The position numbers were made by a program, and so were the translations under genes. Of a DNA stretch of 64,000 nt, positions 27,535 to 36,870 are shown piece by piece. The number at the start of each line of letters is the position of its first letter. Position 1 is the first letter of the stretch. The notes under the pieces are model-generated. The model was not told the DNA's origin and made no database searches. It was given only the letters and a program-made list of their open reading frames with translations. The stretch comes from Maledivibacter halophilus (GTDB lineage: Bacteria; Bacillota; Clostridia; Peptostreptococcales; Caminicellaceae): NCBI RefSeq assembly GCF_900167445.1, contig NZ_FUZT01000007.1:273389-337388 (forward strand), given 5' to 3'.

Positions 27535-28086
27535 TTATCTTTCAAGACGTATATTTTCCACATCTAGTCTTAATTTATAAAATTGCTTTAACCACTCTGG
27601 TTGGTCATTTACTTCACTTTTTAGCTTATAAAGTGTTCTTTTACCAATTCTTCTGTCTAGTATTGCAAATAGCCGCACTAGAGGATTTGTTGAATTTATA
27701 CTCTCTTTTATTGAATGGTGAAGGTAAAAATCAAGAGCCTTTGTAAATAAATAGGGATCAATTATGCCTTTATCAATACAAATCTCATCAACCCTTTCTT
27801 CAAGCTCTTTGTTTTCATTATCGTAAAGGGTTTCCTTACCATTCCATGAACGTCTTGGAATTTCTTGTTCTGCTCGAATTTTATCTATAAGAGGGTTAGC
27901 TTCCCTATAAAAATCAAAAATATTTCCACGTATAACCTCTTTTTCATCTATTAATATGGCTATTCTAGACTCCTCGTCATGAGCCTTTCTATATTTAGTA
28001 ATAAAGTATCTCACTCTACCTCTTAATTTTTCGCATAATAAATCTTGTTCTAGCCTTTTCTTAATTCCACTCCATGATTGTCCCAT
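27535..28086 (-). CDS. Conserved protein of unknown function (possibly SF0329 family)
   Basis: 183 aa, beginning MGQSWSGIKKRLEQDLLC, soluble and charged, helical. The opening GIKKRLEQDLLCEKLRGRVRY recalls a small conserved family of uncharacterised bacterial proteins (SF0329-like), but I hold this loosely. It lies inside the Tad-like block without membrane segments; function unknown. SD of the AGGAGGTACC type precedes the start. Confidence 0.6.
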   Translation of the reverse strand: MGQSWSGIKKRLEQDLLCEKLRGRVRYFITKYRKAHDEESRIAILIDEKEVIRGNIFDFYREANPLIDKIRAEQEIPRRSWNGKETLYDNENKELEERVDEICIDKGIIDPYLFTKALDFYLHHSIKESINSTNPLVRLFAILDRRIGKRTLYKLKSEVNDQPEWLKQFYKLRLDVENIRLER

Positions 28087-28216
28087 AGGTACCTCCTGAT
28101 AATATCTGTAGCTATTCTCTTACTACTGTATACTACTCTCTTTCTTATTAAATTTAAAGAATATTGTTTTTTTATAATATACTAGTTGTATTCCATTGAT
28201 TCATAATATAAGAATA

Positions 28217-28393
28217 TCACGCCTCTTTATTTTTCTTCTGTGATTGTATTATAAAATAAATTATTAATAAAATAACAATAATAATACTTTTAACAAGTAT
28301 AGAATCTAATTCAAATAAATCAAGAATAATTGATAATACAAAATAAGTTATAATACCACCCATAAAACCCTTGATTGTATCTTTCTTAAACAT
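28217..28393 (-). CDS. Small two-helix membrane protein
   Basis: 58 aa from ATG 28393, preceded by AGGAGGGTGG; GTG at 28402 is possible. Two membrane helices (GFMGGIITYFVLSIILDLF and SIIIVILLIIYFII) and a lysine-rich tail. Unknown function; lies between tadC and the SF0329-like gene. Confidence 0.5.
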   Translation of the reverse strand: MFKKDTIKGFMGGIITYFVLSIILDLFELDSILVKSIIIVILLIIYFIIQSQKKNKEA

Positions 28394-28616
28394 AAAATCC
28401 ACCCTCCTATATATAAATTCAATTCCATTAAATATACACTTTCTAAAATCATCTAATTTAAATCATGATATTCTACAATTTCAAAACACCTTTATAAGAT
28501 TTATATTATTTTTAACAAATTGCTTAATAGAGCCTAAACTTAGCATTAAATAAAAAATTACTAAGCTCATGTTCCTATCATGAGTTAATTATACAAATAC
28601 AAAGTATTTTTGTCCA

Positions 28617-29489
28617 CTAAAACAACTTCCCCATATTCTCCACAATCTGAAGCATCATAACAGTAAGATACATCATAATAAAACACCCTAGCATCAACAT
28701 TGAATATCTTCGTATTTTTCCAGGGCGCTTCATTACCTCTGCTTTGAGCCTTTGAAGTTCTAATTGTTTAAAATCATGGGATAACATCTGAAAATAAACC
28801 ACATTATTATCTCCACGAATGACACCAATAAGTCCCCTCACCACATCTGATAGCATACTACTTCCTATTCTTGTTTCAAATCGTGTTAGTGCTGATTCTA
28901 CATTTCCTGTTTTCATATCTGCCACAGTGATTTCTAATTCTCTTTTAAATATACCGCTAGTATTATTTTTATAGTTATCTAAAATGGATAATACATCTCT
29001 ACTGGCTTGTAGCTCTTGTGTAAGGGTTGATACAAATCTAGGTAATTCATATTCAATGGAGCTTCTACTTTTCTTTAGTATTTCATCAGCACTGTTTATC
29101 TCTTTAAAGTAAATTAAAATGCTCACTACAAGGATTATTGGTGATAAGATTGGGAATATCAATAAAGCAGGTACAACACAAAGTAATGTGAGTCCTCCTT
29201 TTACATAGGCTTTGGCTATGAATGTTTCTGGAGTTAATGAGATATTAGCTGATTTTAAAGCCATCATTAGCTTTCTTTTCTTATACCGTCCCAGTCTTAT
29301 GTATCTTCCTACTTTTTCTGATAGTTCAACTACTATCAATTCTGTTACTTTAGGTTTTTTGTTGCCTTTTTTGCTTACTGTTAAATATACTTTATCAGCT
29401 CTTTTGGATGGAATTTTAAATACGTCTGAAAGAATTAGAAAAAGCCCTGTACTAAAGGACAGGGCAAATAATATCAATATTTTTATCAA
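28617..29489 (-). CDS. tadC: TadC-like inner-membrane platform protein
   Basis: 290 aa, TTG start with AGGAGG upstream. Membrane helices near residues 1-20, 100-130 and 265-285 surround a cytoplasmic four-helix domain, as in GspF/TadC proteins that form the platform on which the assembly ATPase works. Follows the TadB-like gene by 5 bases. TadB and TadC normally come as such a pair. Confidence 0.75.
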   Translation of the reverse strand: MIKILILFALSFSTGLFLILSDVFKIPSKRADKVYLTVSKKGNKKPKVTELIVVELSEKVGRYIRLGRYKKRKLMMALKSANISLTPETFIAKAYVKGGLTLLCVVPALLIFPILSPIILVVSILIYFKEINSADEILKKSRSSIEYELPRFVSTLTQELQASRDVLSILDNYKNNTSGIFKRELEITVADMKTGNVESALTRFETRIGSSMLSDVVRGLIGVIRGDNNVVYFQMLSHDFKQLELQRLKAEVMKRPGKIRRYSMLMLGCFIMMYLTVMMLQIVENMGKLF

Positions 29490-29494
29490 AGGTT

Positions 29495-30424
29495 TTACCT
29501 CCTATACTCAACTGGTTTACTCTGTTTCACCACACCTGCTATGGATATAAATAAAACTACTGTACATATGCCTAATACACCTTTACCTATTGGGGTAAAC
29601 ATTAGTGAGTGATACCAGTCCTTATTTAGGAAATATATAAGGGGTATATTGCCTATTAATAAGGATGCCATCATCATAAATTCTTTAATAGGCTCATGTA
29701 GCATGTTATTGAGTTCACCTGATACGATTCTCATATCTGAAAGCTTTGTGACAATGGGAGTTAAAGTACTTTTTAAGTTTTTGTCTTCTTGACAATCTAT
29801 GATTGCATCTACCCACTGTCTAAAAACATCACTATCTATCTTACTTCTCAGCTTTTCTAATGCCATTTTAATATTGGCATTGATTAGTTTGCTATCCATC
29901 ATAAAGCTTTTAAATACTTCATCTACAGGTGGATTAATATAGTCAATGTTTTCTTCTATTGCTGTAATAATACTATCACTTCTCATATAAGATGTGGTAA
30001 TAACAGATAAGGCTGTTTCTAGTTCATCATTAAGCTCATTTTTCCATTTAGTTGCTACCAATTTTACATACCAAAAAGGGATCAACGCAAAACCAATACT
30101 AAGTATAGGAATTAAAAGCATGTTGTTCATTAATAAAGCAAAGAATATGCCTATGACTGATGCTATAACGGATATAAGCATAGTTATAAAAAAACGATTT
30201 TCTTTTCCTGTCATTCTTAATATTTCTCTGGTTTCCTCTACTAAACGCTTTATCCCCTTTGATTTTTTCTTTTGTGTAACAGATAAAACCTTTTGCCTAA
30301 TGCTTTCCTTCTTATTAGTCTTAATGTTTTTAATATAGTCTAAGATTTCTATTGGGGATATTTTCAATATAATAAAAAAGCCTACTACCATTAGCAGTAA
30401 AGCCATCAATAACATACTATTCAC
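29495..30424 (-). CDS. tadB: TadB-like inner-membrane platform protein
   Basis: 309 aa, GTG start overlapping the cpaF stop, with AGGAGGTAGG ahead of it. Membrane helices at about residues 3-20, 80-125 and 265-295, and a T2SSF-type cytoplasmic domain (ETALSVITTSYMRSDSI). Partner of TadC and of the CpaF ATPase in Flp-type pilus machines. Confidence 0.75.
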   Translation of the reverse strand: MNSMLLMALLLMVVGFFIILKISPIEILDYIKNIKTNKKESIRQKVLSVTQKKKSKGIKRLVEETREILRMTGKENRFFITMLISVIASVIGIFFALLMNNMLLIPILSIGFALIPFWYVKLVATKWKNELNDELETALSVITTSYMRSDSIITAIEENIDYINPPVDEVFKSFMMDSKLINANIKMALEKLRSKIDSDVFRQWVDAIIDCQEDKNLKSTLTPIVTKLSDMRIVSGELNNMLHEPIKEFMMMASLLIGNIPLIYFLNKDWYHSLMFTPIGKGVLGICTVVLFISIAGVVKQSKPVEYRR

Positions 30425-31745
30425 TTTTCCTACCTCCTAGAAATGTTTTTAATTCAGATTTTGACATGCCATTTTCCAATAATCTTTTTTGCATAGTTGC
30501 TGAAATATCATTAACTTTTTCATAATATCCAATTATCCTTTGCTTTCCCTCTACCTCTACATTATCAGTAATATTATATCGGTATAAGGTGTGAATTTCT
30601 CTTGTTCCATCTGGTTGTATTTGACATTCTGTAATTTCCATAATATGTCTTGTGTTATCTTCTAATTTTTTGCAAAATGCAATAATAGGAAAGGCTTCTG
30701 TTACCAAATTATATAGGGTTTTTTCATCCATATCATATCTCTGTTTACATAGGGTTACCATACGATAATAAGTGGCTATACAGCTATTGGCATGTATCGT
30801 TGTTGAAACCCCATGACCTGAGCGGGCTGACTCTTGTGCATAAAAGGCTTCATCACTTTTCATCTCTGCTACACATATATAATCTGGATTAACTGTCAAG
30901 GCTGTTTCAAGAAGCTTTGCCATTGTAATAGATTGCTTGGGATCATCTGAATGTCTTGTAACCGTATGGATTACATTGTTAATAACATCACCCTTTTCAT
31001 TCTTTTTAACAAGATTAAATTCTCTTGTGCCGTTTTCAATAGTAAAAATCCTTTTATCATTGGGGAGAGTTGAGAGAATATAACTCATTAAGGTTGTTTT
31101 GCCACTGGATGTGGCCCCTGTAAAGCAAATACTCTCACCATATCTATGGGTTAATGATAAGAAATCTAGCATTTCTTTACTGGCGGTACCACCTTTGATA
31201 AAGTCTCTTTTTGTTAGCTTTCTTGGGTTAACAATTCTTATAGATACTGCTACCCCTATATCCTTATCCACCACCCCTTTGGCAATGGCTGTTATACGGA
31301 TTTTATCACTTAAATGACCCACTACTATGGGCTGTGAACTATCTAGTATCATACCACTTTGATGAAGTAACCTTCTTATTACGTCCATTGCATGGGTAGG
31401 AGAATTAAAATGCTCCTTGGATGGTATTATTTCACCATTTGAATAGGTTATTTTGATATCATTATAGCTATTCACGTTTATTTCTTCTATGTCGTTCCTG
31501 TCAAGATATTGGGTTAAAAAACTAAACTCTGCCATCTCAATATATATCCTTTGAACAAGCTGTTCTATTGAATAGCCTTCTACCCTTAATTTGTGATCTT
31601 CAATATATTTTTTAATATAGGCTTTCATCTGTGATTTACTACTTTCTATTTCTTCATCAATGAGTACAGCATATTTATTGGAAATATGCTCTTGAACTCT
31701 TATTAAAGCCTCTTGAAAATCAATATATTTATGCATCCTTATCAC
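30417..31745 (-). CDS. cpaF: CpaF/TadA-type secretion ATPase
   Basis: 442 aa. Walker A CFTGATSSGKTTLMSY near residue 205, Asp/Glu-rich box around residues 235-245, and Walker B-like VNPDYICVAEMKSDEA followed by the His box SGHGVSTTIHANS. These are the signature motifs of the GspE/VirB11 superfamily, CpaF branch. It powers assembly by the TadB/TadC platform. In this element it could also act as the VirB11-like ATPase of the mating channel, since no other VirB11 is seen. Confidence 0.9.
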   Translation of the reverse strand: MIRMHKYIDFQEALIRVQEHISNKYAVLIDEEIESSKSQMKAYIKKYIEDHKLRVEGYSIEQLVQRIYIEMAEFSFLTQYLDRNDIEEINVNSYNDIKITYSNGEIIPSKEHFNSPTHAMDVIRRLLHQSGMILDSSQPIVVGHLSDKIRITAIAKGVVDKDIGVAVSIRIVNPRKLTKRDFIKGGTASKEMLDFLSLTHRYGESICFTGATSSGKTTLMSYILSTLPNDKRIFTIENGTREFNLVKKNEKGDVINNVIHTVTRHSDDPKQSITMAKLLETALTVNPDYICVAEMKSDEAFYAQESARSGHGVSTTIHANSCIATYYRMVTLCKQRYDMDEKTLYNLVTEAFPIIAFCKKLEDNTRHIMEITECQIQPDGTREIHTLYRYNITDNVEVEGKQRIIGYYEKVNDISATMQKRLLENGMSKSELKTFLGGRKSE

Positions 31746-32535
31746 GTCTTTTCTTTTTTAATTTTGGTAATGTAAACTTCTTATTTCTTTTTTCTACTCT
31801 AGTCTCTCCAGTTATTTTCTCAACTAAATTCATTAATGTTTGAACATAGCCTAAACTTTGCTTTTCTACTAATTTACTAAATAAAAAACCTTCTCTATAC
31901 TGTTGTTGAATCTCTTTAGTATAGGGAAGGTTATATAATATATCTCCATAATGGTTGGTAATAATAGTTTTAGGTTCATCCTCTTCAATTTTAGAGAGAA
32001 TTTTTATATTGCTGCTTAAATTATAGGATTTCTCAACCATCAAGGGTAGTGTAGATTTAAAATAGCTTATACTTTTTAAATCATTACCACAAATCCTAAT
32101 GGTTTCATCGGCTAATTTAATAGCTGTTTTCCCAATGATATCTTCATGTATATAAGATGATGTATCGAATATAAGGTAATCTGCCATATGAGATAAGTTA
32201 ATAATCAATTCTCTTGCTCTTTCTATTCCATATTCAGCATAGGTTTTATTATTTTCCCCTTGGGCATATCCCATAAATGCAAGGTTTTTATTTTCTTTCA
32301 TGGTTATAATCTGTTTTAGTATATCTTCTTGGGTCAACGTAGGTATTTCTAAAGCTTTTCCTAGTGATTTATCCTTTTCAGAAATGAATGGAAGTATAGT
32401 TCCCAATGGTGGAGCTAGCATATCACAAAATACAACTATTACATTATGAGTCTTTGAAAGTTCATTAGCCAATTTTACACTCAATATTGTCTTTCCACTA
32501 TTAGGGCTACCCCAAATCGTTATCACTTTATTCAA
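31729..32535 (-). CDS. CpaE/TadZ-like ATPase
   Basis: 268 aa, TTG start with GAGGTGATGG upstream. P-loop WGSPNSGKTILSVKLA at about residues 8-24 and a ParA-like switch region (YLIFDTSSYIHEDI). Lies between cpaB and cpaF, the usual place for cpaE. Overlaps both neighbours by 8 and 17 bases. The C-terminus is very basic (KKRRDKDA), perhaps for membrane or DNA contact. Confidence 0.75.
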   Translation of the reverse strand: MNKVITIWGSPNSGKTILSVKLANELSKTHNVIVVFCDMLAPPLGTILPFISEKDKSLGKALEIPTLTQEDILKQIITMKENKNLAFMGYAQGENNKTYAEYGIERARELIINLSHMADYLIFDTSSYIHEDIIGKTAIKLADETIRICGNDLKSISYFKSTLPLMVEKSYNLSSNIKILSKIEEDEPKTIITNHYGDILYNLPYTKEIQQQYREGFLFSKLVEKQSLGYVQTLMNLVEKITGETRVEKRNKKFTLPKLKKKRRDKDA

Positions 32536-33337
32536 TGTCCATCACCTCAATTTCTTCTTCCATTTGTTCTTCTTTAAATTGCTTTTCTGCTACTGGATTA
32601 CGATCAATATCTTCCTCTCGTTCTTTAAATACTTTATCTTGTTGCTCTAAAAAAGCCTTTGTATTCTCATGGTCTCCACGATATACAAAGGCTAGATGTA
32701 TTTTCCCATTAGCTTCTAGGTCAGCTAATAATATGGCTTGTTGTTCATTAACTTTTAGGGTTATTGTAGATGGTAATTCTTTTTCTTCTCCCTCCTTATT
32801 TGCTGTTTCTTCTGTATCATATCCTGTTCCTAAAGTAACTGCTAAAACCTCCACATACTTCAATTCTTGAGGCGATAAGGTTTCTTTTTTATCTCCATAA
32901 TCTGCCACATAGACTGATACAATATCTCCATTTTTCAACTTACCTGATAAGCCATTTGCAAAGCTTCTAATGGTTACAGAAATAGCTCTCTTCTCTCCAT
33001 CAAAATCTTCAAGGTAAGCATATTCAGCTAATGGCTCATTTGATAGTTTTGACTGTAGAATATAGTCTCCCTTTACCATGTCTGTAGTTGCATATTTCCC
33101 TGTAATGTTTTCTTCATTTTTGATAACTTCATTGGGCAGGTTATATCCCCCTACTTCAACGGTCTGTACCATCTTTGATGTGATTTCATCTCCAGCAGTA
33201 ATGTCTTTTGTTACTCTAATGATTTTTGTTTTGTTAGCCACTGCTTTGTTAAACATTGGTGTTAATCCAAAGCAAATAAAAAGAGATAGCACAATACAGG
33301 CTATCCCTAGAACGGTTCTATTTTTTAGTAGTTTCAT
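32528..33337 (-). CDS. cpaB: CpaB/RcpC-like SAF-domain protein
   Basis: 269 aa. One N-terminal membrane helix (VLGIACIVLSLFICFGLTPMF) followed by a SAF domain (TKDITAGDEITSKMVQTVEV) and a conserved GDIVSVYVADYG segment; acidic tail. CpaB/RcpC guides pilus components across the envelope. It is the first gene of the Tad-like run cpaB-cpaE-cpaF-tadB-tadC, with AAGGAGG before its ATG. Confidence 0.8.
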   Translation of the reverse strand: MKLLKNRTVLGIACIVLSLFICFGLTPMFNKAVANKTKIIRVTKDITAGDEITSKMVQTVEVGGYNLPNEVIKNEENITGKYATTDMVKGDYILQSKLSNEPLAEYAYLEDFDGEKRAISVTIRSFANGLSGKLKNGDIVSVYVADYGDKKETLSPQELKYVEVLAVTLGTGYDTEETANKEGEEKELPSTITLKVNEQQAILLADLEANGKIHLAFVYRGDHENTKAFLEQQDKVFKEREEDIDRNPVAEKQFKEEQMEEEIEVMDIE

Positions 33338-33692
33338 GGTTTTCCTCCTTTTTTGTTCCGTACTCCTTTTAATGATTTATATTTTATATGTTTATGCTTA
33401 ATATTTCTCCTGGTAAAACATCTATTTCACATATTTCCTCTGAAATAAAGATTTTATTGGTTAAAATAAGGACTATTATCAATGTCTATCAACGTAATAA
33501 TTTTATTTAGTTGTTTTCATTATTAGCTTTTTATCTAAAATTGTAACAATTCCAGAGTATATGGATAATATGCAATTCACTTTGTAGTAAATAAAAATTT
33601 TATTATTCTCCAGTGAAAAAATGTACGAGGAAAACGAAAATATATTAATACGTGTGGTTAGTATTCATGTTTAACAACATATTTGATTCAAT
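33338..33692. other. A+T-rich gap, no gene
   Basis: 355 bases without a credible reading frame. It should hold the promoter of the cpaB operon; a weak candidate is TTGATA, 17 bases, TTATTT on the minus strand near 33471-33499. No clear operator or terminator was found. Confidence 0.4.
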
Positions 33693-35258
33693 TTAATTTT
33701 TGTAAGTTGTATTACAATATAAATGCGTTACTTGACCATTTTTAATAGCATCAGTTCCTCCATCAACTTTTCTACAAATATGGTCTACTGACATAGATGA
33801 GTTACTAATATATCCACCACAAATAGGACACTTAGGTAGTGATTTAATATATGTCTGCAATTTTATTTGTTGCTTTTTACTTCTTGAAAAATTTTTATTA
33901 ACAGCAACCTTTTCTGTATCTATAATTTCTGTTTGTAAATATCTGAATTCAGGAAGCAATTTTAGATAAGATACGATTTCTTCCTCTGTAGAATTTTTGT
34001 GTTGACTTATTATGTTCATTAACTCAGTAAAATAATCTTTAATTGCTACATAAGCACGCTTAGATTGTCTTTTTCTCCTTAATATTTGCTGCACTAAGAA
34101 ACTATACTTATATATAACTTGTTCAAATTTTTCTCTAACACTCGTGAATAAATTAAGTTGATTCTTTTCTACAAGTTTTTTAGTAAATAGTAAAAAACCA
34201 TAATAAGAGCCTACTTTATGTTTCCCTATATCAGAGTAGAAATAAATATATGGATGAATTCCTAATGAACATGGTTCTTTTGAATTTATATATTCTAAAA
34301 TAAATAAAGTATTTTTTAAGCACTTTAAAACACTCTTCTCTGTTCCATCTTCTGCATCTTTGTCTTTTATAATACCATTACTAATTTTAACTGTTTGTGT
34401 AACTACATCTAAAGTAAGACTAGATGACTGAACCCCTCCTATGGAATATGAATTAATGTCATTTCTTTGATATAACGTTTCACCAAACATAATATTGTGT
34501 ATTTTCTTTGAAAAAGTGATTATTTTTTCTTGTCCTTCTTCACTAAAATTAGACCAATATTGATAGCCCTTTCCAGCTCTTACTATTGCTCTTGCAGAAA
34601 TTGCATAAGCTTTATTTCTATTTTTTATTAAATCTAACTCAGCATCACTTATTTTAGTTGCTGATTGATTAATCTTTAAAAACGAATCTTCAGCTTTACT
34701 AGCATCTCCTTCAACCCACTGTAACTGTAACGCTAAAGCACCTAAATTTTTTGCCATCTCTTGTTTTTCTATGTCACTCGTACTGTTGATATCTCTACTT
34801 ATATGCCAAATTTCTTTAAAAGAACCTATCTTGTCGTTGACTATTCTCCTCGTTTCTTCAGCTATTTTTCTCTGCTCTGCAGAAATATAATTTCCATAAT
34901 ACCTTAAAGAAATCTCGCCATCTCCATAATCATCATTTATCCACGCACCTAAACTACTAAGTCTATGTGCTCCATCTATTACAAATATATATCCTCCGGA
35001 ATTTCTCCAAAGTATTATAGATGGTATTAACTCACTATTTACAAAGCTTTCAATCATAGAACAAACTTTGATAGCATCCCATTCATTAGTTTCCCTTTGA
35101 AATATTGGCTTTCTTAAAGCAGCAAAAAAGAATGAGTCATATTTAATATCTTCAATAGATAATGTTGATTTGTTTCGAGTGTTTCCACTACTTCCTAGAG
35201 TAGATATAATTTCAAAATCTTCTCTTGGTATTAATGCATCTAAAGTAACTGCCTTCAT
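33693..35258 (-). CDS. DUF262 (DGxxR) domain protein with C-terminal HNH, GmrSD/SspE-like nuclease candidate
   Basis: 521 aa. The N-terminal half has the DUF262 core with VIDGAHRLSSLGAWI near residue 94, the place of the DGQQR motif of GmrS and SspE. The end is a zinc-finger HNH: CPICGG near 477, SVDHICRKVDGG, then GQVTHLYC. This is the build of modification-sensing restriction enzymes (GmrSD, BrxU, SspE), where DUF262 reads modified DNA using NTP and HNH cuts. ATG 35258 follows AGGAGAGG. It stands alone in an accessory cassette. Whether it senses phosphorothioate or restricts modified phage is unknown; the Q-to-A and Q-to-H changes in the motif may alter activity. Confidence 0.7.
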   Translation of the reverse strand: MKAVTLDALIPREDFEIISTLGSSGNTRNKSTLSIEDIKYDSFFFAALRKPIFQRETNEWDAIKVCSMIESFVNSELIPSIILWRNSGGYIFVIDGAHRLSSLGAWINDDYGDGEISLRYYGNYISAEQRKIAEETRRIVNDKIGSFKEIWHISRDINSTSDIEKQEMAKNLGALALQLQWVEGDASKAEDSFLKINQSATKISDAELDLIKNRNKAYAISARAIVRAGKGYQYWSNFSEEGQEKIITFSKKIHNIMFGETLYQRNDINSYSIGGVQSSSLTLDVVTQTVKISNGIIKDKDAEDGTEKSVLKCLKNTLFILEYINSKEPCSLGIHPYIYFYSDIGKHKVGSYYGFLLFTKKLVEKNQLNLFTSVREKFEQVIYKYSFLVQQILRRKRQSKRAYVAIKDYFTELMNIISQHKNSTEEEIVSYLKLLPEFRYLQTEIIDTEKVAVNKNFSRSKKQQIKLQTYIKSLPKCPICGGYISNSSMSVDHICRKVDGGTDAIKNGQVTHLYCNTTYKN

Positions 35259-35360
35259 TTTTTCCTCTCCTTTTTATAAAACTCTGTTTAATACACGTTT
35301 GGAAAAATTGGGTTATCTTCCGTGGTGGTTACTCCTTGTATTACTTACATTCCAGTTTCT

Positions 35361-35387
35361 CATTATAAACATTAGATTCATCTCAAA
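35361..35387. repeat. 27-bp direct repeat, copy 1
   Basis: Identical over 27 bases to 36844-36870 (it begins CATTATAAACATTAG). Similarity continues imperfectly for about 17 more bases to the right. The two copies enclose the two unknown genes at 35618-36806. Confidence 0.85.
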
Positions 35388-35428
35388 TCTATCTCTCCAA
35401 AACCCCAATTTCTATATATAATAAACCT

Positions 35429-35470
35429 CCCAACACCATACCCACTCCCCAAATATGGAACTAAAAGCAC
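35429..35470 (-). pseudogene. Remnant of a prepilin peptidase C-terminus
   Basis: On the minus strand this stretch reads VLLVPYLGSGYGVG, matching VALVPYLGGGYGVV at the C-terminus of the intact prepilin peptidase (37001-37411). The DNA match is interrupted and there is no open frame beyond it. It marks a partial duplication of the region around 36.84-37.07 kb. Confidence 0.65.
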
Positions 35471-35538
35471 TTGTGAGATTAATGCCCTTGAATACTTGTA
35501 AAAAAAACAGTATCAGGTTGAAAGGCTCTATCTTCACC

Positions 35539-35617
35539 TTATTTAACATCAAAATCAGGTAATATTAATACATCAGCATCCTTAGCTCTTGCTTTTGTAT
35601 TATCATTAAAGTTGTCT
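35539..35617 (-). pseudogene. Short C-terminal gene remnant
   Basis: Minus-strand frame ending TAA at 35539 reads NTKARAKDADVLILPDFDVK at its end, which looks like real protein, but it has no start or SD and is only about 26 codons long. Probably the tail of a gene displaced when the cassette formed. Family not recognised. Confidence 0.35.
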
Positions 35618-36112
35618 TTATTTTAGTTTTTCACCTATATTTTCAAGTTTCTTTTTTAACAATAATTGCATATCACAAAATGCCTGCTGACAATTATTAA
35701 AATTATCGTCAATAACAAACTTCTCATCGATTAACACTGCGCCAGTTATGAAAGTATCAATATACTCCTCTACTTTTACCTGTTGTCCATTCAATAACAC
35801 TTTTATTTCATTAAAATCTTCAACAAGCAAGTTTTCTCTTATCTTATTTATGGAAGTTTTTATGCTTTCACCATTTCTGCTAACTTCTTTTACATAGTTG
35901 ACACCACGTTTCCTTTTGATATTTCCTAGCTTTAGCATTTCAGTTAATGTAGCAATTATTTTTTGGGATTCAATATATGCGATATTAGTTTTTGCATATA
36001 TTGTTAAATGTTTACTCTTTTTATAATATACATTAGATTTATAAGCGCCAATTATTGAAAAAAAAGTACAGATAGCACTTATAGTAATTAATACATAATC
36101 CCACCAATTCAC
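35618..36112 (-). CDS. Membrane-anchored protein of unknown function, pair member B
   Basis: 164 aa from GTG 36112, with AGGAGG 6 bases upstream and one base after the stop of the preceding gene; the longer frame to 36352 would overlap that gene. One N-terminal membrane helix (YVLITISAICTFFSIIGAY) and a helical cytoplasmic domain with many Lys and Glu. No known motif. Tight coupling to the 36114-36806 gene suggests the two work together. Confidence 0.6.
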   Translation of the reverse strand: MNWWDYVLITISAICTFFSIIGAYKSNVYYKKSKHLTIYAKTNIAYIESQKIIATLTEMLKLGNIKRKRGVNYVKEVSRNGESIKTSINKIRENLLVEDFNEIKVLLNGQQVKVEEYIDTFITGAVLIDEKFVIDDNFNNCQQAFCDMQLLLKKKLENIGEKLK

Positions 36113-36113
36113 A

Positions 36114-36806
36114 TTACATCCTCCTTGTTTTTTTATAATATAGGAGAACTGCACACAAATTGTCATACTCAAAAGCCAATTCATAAGCTTGTTCTTCATC
36201 CCAAGCATAATTACCCATAACACCAATAAAATCATTAGGCTTTTTTCCCCAATAGGTTTCGTCTTGCAAGAAACGTGCCAAGGTAGAGGAGTCAAACATC
36301 TTGCCATCATCAACTGTTTGACAAATAAAATCAAACCATCTTTCTTGATCATATGGGTGAGCAGAACCAGTAGATTTATTTGCTCTCAAACAAAACGCTT
36401 CTAACTTTTTTAATGCAGTTTCAGTAATCACTGATACTGGATTAAAAATATCATCACTTGGCTCTAAAATGATTAGTTCCGTACCGCATTCTTTATATGG
36501 CTTTATGACATCATCATAAAACTTCAATAGTACAGCATTATATTCATCAACATTTAGTTCGTTTTTATCTATAGGAACAATGTTTCCTACATGAAGTTCG
36601 CCTTTTGCTATTCTGTCACCTACATAGATAGAAACACGAGCTTTATCAACAATGTCTCCTATATAATCAAAGAAAAGATAGTCTTTCCAGCGTTCCGACT
36701 GTTCTTCTATCTTCCAATCACCTACTGCATACTTACCAATTTTGTCAACAAATTCAGATAATTGCTCTAAAGTGCCTTTGAAATATAACTCTCTGTATTT
36801 TTTCAT
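36114..36806 (-). CDS. Hypothetical protein, pair member A
   Basis: 230 aa, soluble, acidic, beginning MKKYRELYFKGTLEQLSEF. Predicted mixed fold with many Trp and Tyr (GDWKIEEQSERWKDYLFFDY), no catalytic motif I know. GGGGGAAA precedes the start. It and its membrane partner lie between the two copies of a 27-bp repeat, so the pair seems to have been acquired as a unit. Toxin-immunity, sensor-effector or phage-defence roles are all open. Confidence 0.65.
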   Translation of the reverse strand: MKKYRELYFKGTLEQLSEFVDKIGKYAVGDWKIEEQSERWKDYLFFDYIGDIVDKARVSIYVGDRIAKGELHVGNIVPIDKNELNVDEYNAVLLKFYDDVIKPYKECGTELIILEPSDDIFNPVSVITETALKKLEAFCLRANKSTGSAHPYDQERWFDFICQTVDDGKMFDSSTLARFLQDETYWGKKPNDFIGVMGNYAWDEEQAYELAFEYDNLCAVLLYYKKTRRM

Positions 36807-36843
36807 AATTTTCCCCCTTGTAAATATTCAATTCTTAACTTTC

Positions 36844-36870
36844 CATTATAAACATTAGATTCATCTCAAA
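36844..36870. repeat. 27-bp direct repeat, copy 2
   Basis: Exact copy of 35361-35387, here between the unknown gene pair and the prepilin peptidase. Probably the parental copy, since the intact prepilin peptidase follows it. Confidence 0.85.

Larger units (their letters stand above)
35259..35617. other. Non-coding junction region with gene remnants
   Basis: 359 bases without an intact gene. It contains one copy of the 27-bp repeat (35361-35387), a decayed prepilin-peptidase end (35429-35470) and a second remnant (35539-35617), listed separately. It reads as scar tissue of past insertions. Confidence 0.6.

Noticed and set aside
36113..36352. Extended N-terminus of the 35618 gene
   Set aside because: Overlaps the whole end of the preceding gene; GTG 36112 has AGGAGG and follows the stop by one base.
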